Source: JADLHS01 sp044225555 (GTDB lineage: Bacteria; Verrucomicrobiota; Verrucomicrobiia; Limisphaerales; JADLHS01). Taken from it: DNA of 64,000 nt. The stretch covers positions 62,001-126,000 of the forward strand of contig JBGAIM010000011.1 in the NCBI GenBank assembly GCA_044225555.1, given 5' to 3'. The notes under the pieces were generated by a model. That model was not told the origin of the DNA, made no database searches, and saw only the letters and a program-made list of their open reading frames with translations. The position numbers were made by a program, and so were the translations under genes. Shown here in pieces: positions 27,058 through 36,242 of this stretch; position 1 is the first letter of the stretch, and each line of letters starts with the position of its first letter.

Positions 27058-28118
27058 AATCGTTGCGCGACGCCTGCCCGCTTGTCCTCCTAGTTGTCCT
27101 CGTTAGGTTTTCCTCACCCGCCGATGAGATTGACAACCTGTTGCAGCAGGAAATGTCCGACCATCGGATTCCCGGCATGGCACTCGCAATCATCCACCGG
27201 GGCGTTGCAGTCAAAACCGCTTGCTACGGATTGGCCAACCTTGAACTTGGAACACCAGTTAAGACCAACACGGTGTTTGAAATCGGCTCCATTACCAAGC
27301 AATTCACAGCCACCTGCATCCTCCTCCTGCAGCAACAGGGAAAACTGTCCGTCGAGGACCGCATTGCCAGGCATTTGAAGGACACCCCTGCGACCTGGAC
27401 GAACATCACCATCCGCCATCTACTGACGCACACTTCGGGCATCCGGAGCTATACCGGATTGGAGGGCTTTGAGTGGCGGCGACATTTGACACAAACGCAG
27501 TTCATCAAGGCAATCGGGGAGCAGGAACTTGAGTTTCCGCCCGGGGAATCGTGGAAATACTCCAACAGCGGCTACAGCTTGCTCGGCTACGTTGTGGAGA
27601 ATGTGAGTGGCACCAACTACTGGCAGTTCCTGCGCTACCAAATACTCCGTCCGCTCGGCATGAACGCAACCACGGATCGCAATCCGGGAACCATCCTAAC
27701 CAACCGGGCCGCCGGCTACGAGCAAACCAATCGAACCCATATCAATCGAGACTATGACCTGACTGATATCTTTTCCGCCGGGGCGCTCGTTTCCACAGCC
27801 GGCGATCTGGCAAAATGGAGCGCCGCTCTCGATTCCACCATTCTTCTAACGCCCGAATCCAAGGCTTTGCTCTGGAAACGGCAGGTTCTAAACAATGGCG
27901 AGCCGACGAAATACGGCCTAGGTTGGTTCATCGAAACCGTCGAAGGGCATCCCGTTAACGGTCACGGTGGGGCAACATCCGGCTTCAGCGCCAGTATCCA
28001 GAGGTTTCCAGACAGCGATTTGACGGTGATTCTTCTCACAAACACCGATGAAATGGTCGCCACCGCCCTCGCTCGAAAAGCAGCCTTGCTCTACTTAGCC
28101 CCTCGCGAACATTACTGA
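27054..28118 (+). CDS. Class C beta-lactamase-like serine hydrolase (S12 family), exported
   Basis: A 354-residue serine hydrolase of the AmpC/DD-peptidase fold. The three active-site motifs are present: S79-I-T-K82 in FEIGSITKQF, Y169-S-N171 in SWKYSNSGYS, and H304-G-G306 in NGHGGATSGF. The N-terminus (CPLVLLVVLVRFSSPADE) is a signal peptide. Substrates in the family range from beta-lactams and peptidoglycan peptides to esters, so antibiotic resistance should not be assumed. The ATG overlaps the upstream stop by 4 nt, which suggests coupling to the STAS protein. Confidence 0.9.
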   Translation: MKSLRDACPLVLLVVLVRFSSPADEIDNLLQQEMSDHRIPGMALAIIHRGVAVKTACYGLANLELGTPVKTNTVFEIGSITKQFTATCILLLQQQGKLSVEDRIARHLKDTPATWTNITIRHLLTHTSGIRSYTGLEGFEWRRHLTQTQFIKAIGEQELEFPPGESWKYSNSGYSLLGYVVENVSGTNYWQFLRYQILRPLGMNATTDRNPGTILTNRAAGYEQTNRTHINRDYDLTDIFSAGALVSTAGDLAKWSAALDSTILLTPESKALLWKRQVLNNGEPTKYGLGWFIETVEGHPVNGHGGATSGFSASIQRFPDSDLTVILLTNTDEMVATALARKAALLYLAPREHY

Positions 28119-28438
28119 TGTATGCAACGCCTGCCCCAAGGATTGTCACCGCAACCAATTGATATAAAGAGTTTTGAGCTATCGTAACATCGCCAATGTT
28201 TTCTTGTTCGCACCGTGCAGCTTGCTAATTCTTCTGCCGTTTCCCCATTTTATGATTGAGTTCTTCGGCGAATACATTAGCATGGGCGCACGTCAGGCTT
28301 CTGGTGTGTGCGATGTCTCCCGAAAAACGAGCTGGCTAGGTTGATGGCTGGCAAAAGGGGAGATTCGTCGTCAAGTGGGTCAGCGAACGGACTGAACTAT
28401 TTCTGAACCAGAACGCCTCGCGCTCGGTCTAAATATCT
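28119..28438. other. Intergenic region upstream of rpoD, 320 nt
   Basis: No gene seen. It is AT-richer than the flanks and should carry the rpoD promoter. The stretch TTGTCA at 28143 and TATAAA/TAAAGA near 28163-28170 have a short spacer and are not convincing. No terminator for the upstream operon was found. Confidence 0.5.
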
Positions 28439-30328
28439 ATGCTTAATCGAAAAGTAGCTCGGAACAGCGCACTTACGTCGCGATCTTCGCGCACGGACAA
28501 GCGGCAAAGCCCTGCCAAGTCGCCCTTGGCACGACGGCGCTTTGTCCTGCCCAGCGCCAAGCGGAAAGCTCAAGCCGAACCGGCTGCTCCGATCAAGAAT
28601 AACAACTCGGTCAAGGTCGAACCCCCAAAGCCTGAAACCAAAGTTGGCCCAACCTCTCAGCAGTTAACCGCGTTAACAAACCCCAATGCCGGCTCGGTGG
28701 ACCTGACTGAAACGGTCAAGACCTTGTTGCACTTGGCCCAGGAACATGGCTACGTCACGTATGACGACATTAACGATGTCCTCCCGGATGGCTTGAACCC
28801 GGAAGACCTGGATACTCTTTTCTCAAAGCTGCGCAGCCTTGATGTTGAAATTGTTGACCAGGCAGAAGTTCAGCGTACGACCAAGAAGGATGAGCCGGAA
28901 GAAGCGGAAGAAGATTCCCGCCTCGAAATTCTGGATGATCCCGTTCGCATGTACATGAATCAGATGGGCAAGGTCCCACTGTTGACACGCGAACAAGAGG
29001 TCGAGATCTGCAAGCGAATCGAAGACGCCGAAATCGAGATGAAGCAGATCGTCTGCGGGCTTGGTTTTACGGCCAAGGAACACATCGCCATCGCTGAGAA
29101 ACTCTTGTCTGAGCCGCCCAAGGAGCGCTTCGACCGCGTCGTCATTGACAAGAAAGTCGCCAACCGTGAGGGCCATTTGAAGGACCTGCGTTCGCTCATC
29201 AAGAAGGTGCGGGCGATGGACCAGAAAGTGGACCTCAAATACGCGGCCTGGCAAAAGGCCGTACAAAAGGGCCGTAAGGAGAAACTCTTCAAGGAGTTTC
29301 AAAAATTAGGCGTCAAATTGCAAGAGACCTTCCCCAAGTTCGCCTACAAGCAAAAGGTCATTGAAGAAATGATCGTCGTGGCGGGCAACGTCCATGAAAA
29401 ATTCCAGACCAGTTGGCGGCACATCCAGGAATTGGAACGGCTGCGAACATCTGCCGACCGCCGCTCGGCCATCGAAGCCGAGCAAGCCAAGCTGCGCACG
29501 CTGGAACAATTCGTCCGTATGTCACGCGAGGAATTCTTCAAGGCCTTCACCGCCTTGAAGGGCGCTGCCGACCGCGCCCACCGCGCCAAGACCCACATGG
29601 CCGAAGCCAATCTGCGCCTCGTCGTCTCGGTCGCGAAGAAGTACACCAACCGCGGTCAGTCGTTCCTCGATTTGATTCAGGAAGGCAACATCGGGTTGAT
29701 GAAAGGCGTCGAGAAATTCGAATACCGCCGCGGTTACAAGTTTTCCACCTATGCCATCTGGTGGATTCGCCAGGCCATCACCCGCTCGATCGCGGATCAG
29801 GCGCGCACGATTCGTATCCCAGTGCACATGATCGAAATCATGAACAAACTCTGGCGCGCTCAGAAGCAGCTCACGCAGGAACTCGGTCGTGAACCCACGC
29901 CCGAAGAACTGGCAGACGAAATGCACATGCCAGTGAGCCGCATCAATTCGCTGCTCAAGATGGCCCAACAGCCGGTTTCGCTGCACGCCCCCGTGGGCGA
30001 TGATGGCGATGTGAGCGTGGGCGATTTTATCGAAGACAAGAGCGCGGAGAACCCGTCTGATGTGACCAGCTACAGCTTGCTGAAAGAGAAATTGGGCGAT
30101 GTTCTCACCACGTTGACCGAGCGCGAACGCAAGATTCTCGAAATGCGTTTCGGCCTCACCGATGGCTACGAGCGCACGCTGGAAGAGATCGGCAAGATGT
30201 ACAACGTCACCCGCGAACGCATTCGCCAGATCGAAGCCAAGGCCCTACGCAAACTGCGCCACCCAACGCGCGTGCGGCATTTGCAGGGCTTCCTCGACAC
30301 CGAAGAAGCCGCCGCCGCTGCCGCGTAA
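28439..30328 (+). CDS. rpoD: RNA polymerase primary sigma factor (sigma-70)
   Basis: A 629-residue housekeeping sigma factor that directs RNA polymerase to -10/-35 promoters. A basic disordered N-terminus (1-70) precedes region 1.1 (about 80-145: ETVKTLLHLAQEHGYVTYDD in outline, then INDVLPDGLNPED). Region 1.2 begins DPVRMYMNQMGKVPLLTREQE. A non-conserved region follows, then region 2 (NLRLVVSVAKKYTNRG, LDLIQEGNIGLMKGVEKFEY, KFSTYAIWWIRQAITR), region 3 and region 4 (LTERERKILEMRFGL, TRERIRQIEAKALRKLRHP). The Lys/Arg/Ala-rich N-terminal extension is longer than in E. coli. A terminator follows. Confidence 0.97.
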   Translation: MLNRKVARNSALTSRSSRTDKRQSPAKSPLARRRFVLPSAKRKAQAEPAAPIKNNNSVKVEPPKPETKVGPTSQQLTALTNPNAGSVDLTETVKTLLHLAQEHGYVTYDDINDVLPDGLNPEDLDTLFSKLRSLDVEIVDQAEVQRTTKKDEPEEAEEDSRLEILDDPVRMYMNQMGKVPLLTREQEVEICKRIEDAEIEMKQIVCGLGFTAKEHIAIAEKLLSEPPKERFDRVVIDKKVANREGHLKDLRSLIKKVRAMDQKVDLKYAAWQKAVQKGRKEKLFKEFQKLGVKLQETFPKFAYKQKVIEEMIVVAGNVHEKFQTSWRHIQELERLRTSADRRSAIEAEQAKLRTLEQFVRMSREEFFKAFTALKGAADRAHRAKTHMAEANLRLVVSVAKKYTNRGQSFLDLIQEGNIGLMKGVEKFEYRRGYKFSTYAIWWIRQAITRSIADQARTIRIPVHMIEIMNKLWRAQKQLTQELGREPTPEELADEMHMPVSRINSLLKMAQQPVSLHAPVGDDGDVSVGDFIEDKSAENPSDVTSYSLLKEKLGDVLTTLTERERKILEMRFGLTDGYERTLEEIGKMYNVTRERIRQIEAKALRKLRHPTRVRHLQGFLDTEEAAAAAA

Positions 30329-30352
30329 GCGGCGCCCCGCAACTTCCAATTC

Positions 30353-30395
30353 ATTCAGCCGGACCGGTTAACGCTGGTTCGGCTGAATCGTTTTC
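30353..30395 (+). terminator. Terminator after rpoD
   Basis: A 13-bp stem (ATTCAGCCGGACC with GGTTCGGCTGAAT, one G-T wobble), a 10-nt loop, then CGTTTTC. It starts 25 nt after the rpoD stop. Confidence 0.8.
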
Positions 30396-30444
30396 GACCG
30401 GTTTTCGGTTTCCAATATTATCTGGCGACTGCTACCGTTTAGCC

Positions 30445-30819
30445 ATGCGCCAGCTCCGCTCTTGTGCGATAGGCAATGGTTTGGTGGTGTTATGCATTCT
30501 GGCGATTACTTGCCTGTTCCTAGGCTGTTCCACCACGAAAAAAGTGGACTGGAATGCCCGCGTAGGCGCTTACACCTATGATCAGGCCGTCGCCGAACTC
30601 GGCCCGCCGGACAAGCAGGCGACCTTGAACAATCGGAGCACCGTGGCCGAATGGGTAACCCGTCGCCCCGGGAACCGCAGTGTCAGCCTTGGGACAGGTT
30701 TCTACGGAAACGGCGTTGGGGTGGGTGTCGGTCAGACAGTCAACTCGCCAGCGTCAGACAATTGGTTGCGATTGGTGTTCGATCCCGACGGCAGGCTCTC
30801 TTCCTGGTCAAGGAACTAG
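30445..30819 (+). CDS. Small lipoprotein of unknown function
   Basis: A 124-residue predicted lipoprotein: a hydrophobic segment VVLCILAITCLFLGC ends in a lipobox, with Cys at 28. The mature part contains YTYDQAVAELGPPDKQATL, a pattern like the SmpA/OmlA-type or beta-barrel-assembly lipoprotein start (a small domain that opens with a Gly-Pro-Pro turn), and a Gly/Val-rich stretch (GFYGNGVGVGVGQ). It ends RLVFDPDGRLSSW. The function is unknown. It is likely attached to the outer or inner membrane. Confidence 0.75.
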   Translation: MRQLRSCAIGNGLVVLCILAITCLFLGCSTTKKVDWNARVGAYTYDQAVAELGPPDKQATLNNRSTVAEWVTRRPGNRSVSLGTGFYGNGVGVGVGQTVNSPASDNWLRLVFDPDGRLSSWSRN

Positions 30820-30909
30820 GACTTCAGCCATTCTCAGCGAAGAGTCTCGAACCTTGGTATCATTACGTTTGACACGCGCCGCCTCTCGGAAAATCATCTT
30901 GTCCCGGTT

Positions 30910-30984
<75 letters not shown>

Positions 30985-31133
30985 CTTCAAAGCCCGTTTC
31001 CCTTCGCGCGGTTGGGATGGCTTTCTGCCATCGTATCGAAGCCCGACGTTCGCACCAGTGCTCCCCTCGGAGGCCCCTCCGGGTTCGTCCCGATTAGGAG
31101 CAACGTACCAAGCGTGGAACTCTACGGGGTCGA

Positions 31134-31874
31134 ATGAGCGGGGTATTGCTGAATAAACTTGGTTTGGTCATTGCACTGTCCGGCCTCAGTGGCTTGGCCG
31201 CAGCCGGCCCGGTCAACGGCAGTTTTGAAAGCGGTGACCTCTCCGGCTGGCAGCTCATAATTCCGCGGGGCACTTCACAACATCAACCCCGCAATCGCCC
31301 GGCCGGAACTGCCAGCGTCGAAACTTCATGGGGACAGCAATTCAGTCTCATGCCTCCCCGCTCGCCGGTCAACGGGAGTTACCTCGCCATCTTGGGCACG
31401 TCTGAAGACGCCTTTTTCTCCAGCCAACGCACCTACAACCTCTCCCTGAGTCAATCCATGTGGCTCAACGAAGGAGACATCGTTTCTGGCTGGTCCAGCT
31501 TCTACAACGGGGATTGCGCTCCGCAGGATTCCGCTTGGGTGGACATCTCGGATGTCAACGGCGTCCAGATAGCCTCGCCGTGGCGCGAATCCTCCGGCGG
31601 GATGAACCTTGGCGATCCGAACACAACGCCGTACCACACAGCCACCCCTTGGACCGGTTGGCATTGGGAGGCTCCCGCTGCCGGCAACTACACGCTATCT
31701 CTGGGTATGACCACCCGTGGCGACGACAACGCCGCCAGCTTCGGCTTCTTCGACAACCTTTGCGTTCAGGCAACAACCAACCCCGTGCCTGAGCCGGGTT
31801 CATCAAGCTTGGTGCTGTTGGGGACCATCCTGATTGCCAGACTGCGCAGGAATAAACCAGCGCCCCGAAAGTAA
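31134..31874 (+). CDS. PEP-CTERM sorting domain protein
   Basis: A 246-residue exported protein. The signal peptide is LVIALSGLSGLAAAG. The body begins VNGSFESGDLSGWQL, a beta-sandwich start seen in carbohydrate-binding-like and choice-of-anchor domains, and ends with NPVPEPGSSSLVLLGTILIA followed by a basic tail: a PEP-CTERM signal for exosortase processing. It is unrelated in its body to the PEP-CTERM pair at 21.5-23.2 kb. The function is unknown. Confidence 0.85.
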   Translation: MSGVLLNKLGLVIALSGLSGLAAAGPVNGSFESGDLSGWQLIIPRGTSQHQPRNRPAGTASVETSWGQQFSLMPPRSPVNGSYLAILGTSEDAFFSSQRTYNLSLSQSMWLNEGDIVSGWSSFYNGDCAPQDSAWVDISDVNGVQIASPWRESSGGMNLGDPNTTPYHTATPWTGWHWEAPAAGNYTLSLGMTTRGDDNAASFGFFDNLCVQATTNPVPEPGSSSLVLLGTILIARLRRNKPAPRK

Positions 31875-31898
31875 GAATCTCCATCGGTTAATCAGATT

Positions 31899-32033
31899 AT
31901 GTTCACCAAAATTGCTCGCCCTGATCGTTCCCGGCGCATTTCCGCCATCTGCCTCACCGTCATCGTCGGCCTGCTCGCCGCAGCGGCGGTCGCGGGGATG
32001 ATCTATTTCTATTACCACACCCGCCGTTTTTGA
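31899..32033 (+). CDS. Small single-span membrane protein, 44 aa
   Basis: ATG at 31899 opens a 44-codon frame: basic N-terminus MFTKIARPDRSRR, one transmembrane helix (ICLTVIVGLLAAAAVAGMIY, about 16-35), then FYYHTRRF. This arrangement, with positive charges on both sides of one helix, is typical of a small membrane protein. It lies 24 nt after the PEP-CTERM stop and 79 nt before the RNA methyltransferase. No family is recognised. Confidence 0.6.
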   Translation: MFTKIARPDRSRRISAICLTVIVGLLAAAAVAGMIYFYYHTRRF

Positions 32034-32112
32034 GGTTCGAGGAGGGAATCGTTCGCGGCGCCGGCATCTTTCTCGTTTCGCCCGCCCGCGTTGATCACTA
32101 GTCTGAGCAGCG

Positions 32113-33291
32113 ATGATGCTGGACCAGCAAGCCCCCACACCCGCCGTCGGACAAGTCTGCACCGTGACGGTGCAGGACATCGCCTTTGGCGGCGAAGGAG
32201 TCGCCCGCCTACATGACTTCGTCGTGTTTGTGCCCTTCGTGTTGGTTGGCGAAACCGTTGAAATTGAGATCCTCGAGGTAAAGAAAAGCTTCGCCCGGGC
32301 GCGTCTGCTCCAGGTTGTGACTCCCGCTCCAGAACGGGTGAAACCGGCCTGCGCACACTTCGGCGCTTGCGGTGGTTGCCAGTATCAACACCTGGATTAC
32401 CCGGCGCAGTTGCGCATGAAACACAAGCAGGTTGCGGATCTGTTTCAGCGCATCGGCGGTCTGCCACCGGAACTCGTCACCCCGGTGGTGCCCTGCCCTC
32501 AGCCCTACGGTTATCGAAATCGCATCATGATCCGCAGCCAGTGGAACAAACCAGAGCAACGCCTGAACATCGGATTCGTGCGCGGCGACTGCGGGCTCGT
32601 AGAGGATGTATTCGAGTGCAAAATCGCCGAACCGGCATTGAACCAGCAGATCAGCCATGTGCGCGCTCATCCGCCACCCAAGGGCGGAATCAAAATTGTC
32701 CTGCGCATTCCGCCCGAAAACTGGGAGGTGCCGCCCGATTCGTTTTTTCAGAACAATTTTTTCCTCCTGCCCGGCTTGGTGTCCGTCGTCCGCGACGCCC
32801 TGCGTTCGAGCGAGGCCAAGCACTTGATTGACTTGTATTGCGGGGTCGGCTTCTTTGGCATTGAACTCGCCGACACCGTGGAGTCGTTCGTGGGCGTTGA
32901 GTACGATCAGCGCGCCATCGCTGCCGCCCGACGGAATGCCGCCGGGCGTCGTTGCACCAACGGAGAATTCATCGCCGGGAAAGTCGAGGACAGCCTGCCC
33001 GGCTTGATCCACCGGTTTTCCGCCGCCGCCACCGCGGTCATCCTGGACCCGCCGCGCAAAGGCTGCTGGCCGGAAACGCTCCAACTCCTGCGCACCCAGC
33101 GTCCAGCCCAGATCATCTACGTCTCGTGCCATCCGGCGACGATGGCGCGGGACTTGAACGCGCTGACCGCCGACGGTGTCTTTACAGTGGCGCGGATCAC
33201 CCCGCTGGACATGTTCCCGCAGACGCAACACGTGGAGTGCGTCGCCGACCTCCGGGCACTGGAACCGCAAACTAAACTTGCAAACTGCTGA
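32113..33291 (+). CDS. 23S rRNA/tRNA uracil-5 methyltransferase, RlmD/TrmA type
   Basis: A 392-residue SAM-dependent RNA m5U methyltransferase. An N-terminal TRAM domain (12-70: AFGGEGVARLHDFVVFVP) is followed by a Cys set C80, C86, C89 and C169 that matches the 4Fe-4S site of RlmD. The SAM-binding motif is LIDLYCGVGFFGIEL (238-252). The catalytic region has DPPRKG and the nucleophilic Cys in YVSCHPATMARD (C339). The C-terminal base lies in QTQHVECVADL. It most resembles RlmD, but rRNA versus tRNA target cannot be told from sequence. ATG 32113 and 32116 are both possible starts. Confidence 0.92.
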   Translation: MMLDQQAPTPAVGQVCTVTVQDIAFGGEGVARLHDFVVFVPFVLVGETVEIEILEVKKSFARARLLQVVTPAPERVKPACAHFGACGGCQYQHLDYPAQLRMKHKQVADLFQRIGGLPPELVTPVVPCPQPYGYRNRIMIRSQWNKPEQRLNIGFVRGDCGLVEDVFECKIAEPALNQQISHVRAHPPPKGGIKIVLRIPPENWEVPPDSFFQNNFFLLPGLVSVVRDALRSSEAKHLIDLYCGVGFFGIELADTVESFVGVEYDQRAIAAARRNAAGRRCTNGEFIAGKVEDSLPGLIHRFSAAATAVILDPPRKGCWPETLQLLRTQRPAQIIYVSCHPATMARDLNALTADGVFTVARITPLDMFPQTQHVECVADLRALEPQTKLANC

Positions 33292-33316
33292 CACATCATT
33301 TCAACTGAACCGCCGC

Positions 33317-36232
33317 ATGACAAATGGACGAGAGTCGGATACCCAACGCCATTTCGTACTAACCTGGCTGCCTTGGGTCCTGGGGTTGGCTGCGTTGGGC
33401 CTGTATGTCCTCACCCTCAATCGCTCCCTTTCCTTCCTTCCGGACTGGATGGCGTTCTTCGGCACGGCCGCGAGTGGCGTTCGCCTGGCCGGTTGGAGCT
33501 GGCAACCTGATTACTTTTCCCCCGCCTACTATGCCATCACCTATCCGCTCCGTTGGTTGTCGCCCACGCTGATCCCCTTCGCGGCAAATCTTTTCTCCGC
33601 CGTTTGCGCCAGCCTGGCCTTCGTCCAACTCGCCCGGTCTGTGGCCCTGCTCCCGCACGACCGCACCCGCGACCAACGCGAGCGCGTGTCCGCCAAACAT
33701 TCGCTGTTGCAGTTTTCCCTGGCTTGGATCCCTCCGGTCTTCGCGGTGTCCGTCTGCGTGCTGGGGCTTGGATTCTGGGAACACGGCACGAATGGCACGG
33801 TCGAGATGTTCGACTTGTTGCTGTTCTCGTACGTGGTCCGCTCGCTGCTCGAATACCGCCTAGACGAACGCGAGTCCCGCCTGTACCGCGCCGCGTTCGT
33901 TTACGGAGTGGGCATGAGCGGCAATGTCGCCATGATTGGATTCTTCCCCCTGTTCATCGTTGCGCTTGTGTGGTCGCGGCAACTCGGCTTTTTTAACGTG
34001 CGCTTCCTCGGGCGAATGACCCTGTTTGGCGCGGCGGGGCTGCTGTTTTACCTGCTGTTACCCACCGTGGGCGCCTTCAGCCAGGACCCGTCCTCCAGTT
34101 TTTGGCAGTCGCTCAAGATGAATCTGCTGGCTCAGAAGTATCTGCTGGCGGTTTTTCCGAAGAAAACATTGCTCCTGCTCTCGCTCACTTCGGTGTTGCC
34201 GGTCTTTCTGCTTTCGGTCCGCTGGGCTTCCCAATTCGGCGACCCGAGCCGGATCGGCGCCCTGTTGACCACGGTGGTTTTTCACGTCTGCCACGTCGTC
34301 GTGCTGCTGGCCTGTCTCTGGGTCGCCTTGGACCCGGCGTTTAGCCCGCGTCAGAATGGCCTGGGGTTCGCCTTCCTGCCCTTGTATTACCTCGGTGCGT
34401 TGAGCGTCGGCTACTACAGCGGCTACCTGCTGCTGGTCTCACGCGCTCAAGGCACCAAGCTCCGCCCCCCAGCCCCGGTGGCCACCATGATTCAACATGC
34501 CACCACACTCTTCGTCCTCCTCTTGCTCGTGGCCGCCCCGGCGGCGCTCATCTATCGTAACCTTCCGCAAATCCGGCTCACCAACGGTTCGCTGCAAAAT
34601 CAATTGGCCGCCGATCTCGCCAGCGGCTTGCCGCAAAGTGGGGTCATCCTCAGCGACGATCCCCGGCGTCTGTGGATCACTCAAAACTGGCTGGCGCAAC
34701 ACGGTCGCTCACGCGATTTCATCGCCCTGTGCACGTTGTGGCTGAAACAGCCGGAATATCAGCGTTACCTCAAGAACCGCTATCCCGGCTGGACCTCGCC
34801 CATCAAGGATGAAACCACAAAGACCATCAGCGACGTCGAACTCGTCGAACTCATTCAGAAGCTGGCCAAGGATAAATCTCTGTGCTACCTCCATCCCAGT
34901 TTCGGCTACTATTTTGAGTTCTTCAGCCCCGAACCCAACGGACTCGCGGTTCGGTTAAACCCGTTTCCCGACGGCCAGCTCCTGGCCCCTCCCGTTTCGC
35001 CGGACGCGATCGCTCGCAATGAAAAGTTCTGGGCCGACGCGCGGGAAGGAATTCTGAAGACTCTCCTCCCCATTACTACTCCGCCGGAGGTTGTCCCCCG
35101 CCCGTCTTTCGCGGAAAAGTTTTTCGCCGCCATCCGCCTCAAGCCCGAGCAGAATCGGCAGGCGCTGGGTACCGGTTCACTCTACGCGCGAAGCCTGGTG
35201 GACTGGGGCGTGGAACTGCAACGGGCCGGCGAATACGAAAAGGCCGCCAGCCATTTCGCGCTCGCCCATGCTCTGAATCCGGAAAATGTCGTTGCCGAAA
35301 TCAACCTCGATTTCAATCGGAAGTTTCGCGCCGGCCAGTCCGGTGCGGTTGAGATCACCAAGTCCGTCGAAGAACGGTTCGGAAAATATCGTTCCTGGGA
35401 GGAAGTGCTCACCCAAAACGGCCCCTACGATGAGCCCAGTCTCACCTACGCCCAAGGCTATGTTTTCGTGCAGGGGAATCTGCTCCGCCAGGCTGCCCGG
35501 GAGTTTGACCGGGTTCGCGTCCTCTCGACCAATGATCTGGCCAGCCGGCTGTGGCTGGCTCAGCTAAGCCTCAATCGCAATCTACCCGATCAAGCCCTCG
35601 CCTTGGCCCGCGAAGTTCGTGCCTGCGCCGCCCGCATTCCCGGCGGCCTGACCAACATCACCGACCTGTTCACCTTCGAAGCCTCCGCCTATTTCGCCAA
35701 GAAGGAACCGGCGACGGCCATCAAAGTCATCGAAGACAATCTCAAGGCCACCCCCGGCAACTTTCAATTGCTCGCCGCGGCTTGCAAAACCTACGCCGAC
35801 AATCGCCAGTACACCAACGCCCTCGACCTCACGGATCGCTTGCTGGCAATTGAGCCGCAGAACGCCGCCTGCTGGTTGAATCGCGGCTGTTTCCTCGTGG
35901 AACTCAGCGATTACGATCAGGCCATCAACGCCTTTGACCGGGTGTTGGGATTGGAGACGAACAATTATACCGCCATCCTTTACCGCGCCATCGCCAGCCT
36001 GCGCTCCGACAAACTCGATGACGCCCTCAAGGATTACGAAGCTGTTCAACGCGAGTATCCCAAGGCCCACCAGGTTTACTACGGCCTCGGTGAGATTGCC
36101 TATCGCCGCAAAGATACCAACGCCGCCCTCCGCCACTACGAATCCTACTTGAGCAACGCCCCGCCCGACTATGTCGAGGCGAAGTTCGTGGCCGACCGCA
36201 TCAAGGAACTTCGCGGCGACAAGCCCAAGTGA
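33317..36232 (+). CDS. DUF2723 membrane protein with C-terminal TPR repeats
   Basis: A 971-residue protein from ATG 33317; the longer frame begins inside the upstream gene. The N-terminal half (about 1-440) has 10-12 transmembrane segments and the DUF2723 pattern LGLAALGLYVLTLNRSLSF, FFGTAASGVRLA. This family includes the eukaryotic O-mannosyltransferase TMEM260 and is GT-C-like, so a lipid-linked sugar transferase is possible. A linker is followed from about 620 by TPR-like repeats (AGEYEKAASHFALAHALNPEN; YDQAINAFDRVLGLETNN). It starts 25 nt after the RNA methyltransferase stop, and its 3' end lies 10 nt before the glycosyltransferase start. Confidence 0.88.
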   Translation: MTNGRESDTQRHFVLTWLPWVLGLAALGLYVLTLNRSLSFLPDWMAFFGTAASGVRLAGWSWQPDYFSPAYYAITYPLRWLSPTLIPFAANLFSAVCASLAFVQLARSVALLPHDRTRDQRERVSAKHSLLQFSLAWIPPVFAVSVCVLGLGFWEHGTNGTVEMFDLLLFSYVVRSLLEYRLDERESRLYRAAFVYGVGMSGNVAMIGFFPLFIVALVWSRQLGFFNVRFLGRMTLFGAAGLLFYLLLPTVGAFSQDPSSSFWQSLKMNLLAQKYLLAVFPKKTLLLLSLTSVLPVFLLSVRWASQFGDPSRIGALLTTVVFHVCHVVVLLACLWVALDPAFSPRQNGLGFAFLPLYYLGALSVGYYSGYLLLVSRAQGTKLRPPAPVATMIQHATTLFVLLLLVAAPAALIYRNLPQIRLTNGSLQNQLAADLASGLPQSGVILSDDPRRLWITQNWLAQHGRSRDFIALCTLWLKQPEYQRYLKNRYPGWTSPIKDETTKTISDVELVELIQKLAKDKSLCYLHPSFGYYFEFFSPEPNGLAVRLNPFPDGQLLAPPVSPDAIARNEKFWADAREGILKTLLPITTPPEVVPRPSFAEKFFAAIRLKPEQNRQALGTGSLYARSLVDWGVELQRAGEYEKAASHFALAHALNPENVVAEINLDFNRKFRAGQSGAVEITKSVEERFGKYRSWEEVLTQNGPYDEPSLTYAQGYVFVQGNLLRQAAREFDRVRVLSTNDLASRLWLAQLSLNRNLPDQALALAREVRACAARIPGGLTNITDLFTFEASAYFAKKEPATAIKVIEDNLKATPGNFQLLAAACKTYADNRQYTNALDLTDRLLAIEPQNAACWLNRGCFLVELSDYDQAINAFDRVLGLETNNYTAILYRAIASLRSDKLDDALKDYEAVQREYPKAHQVYYGLGEIAYRRKDTNAALRHYESYLSNAPPDYVEAKFVADRIKELRGDKPK

Positions 36233-36242
36233 GCGCCTCCCG

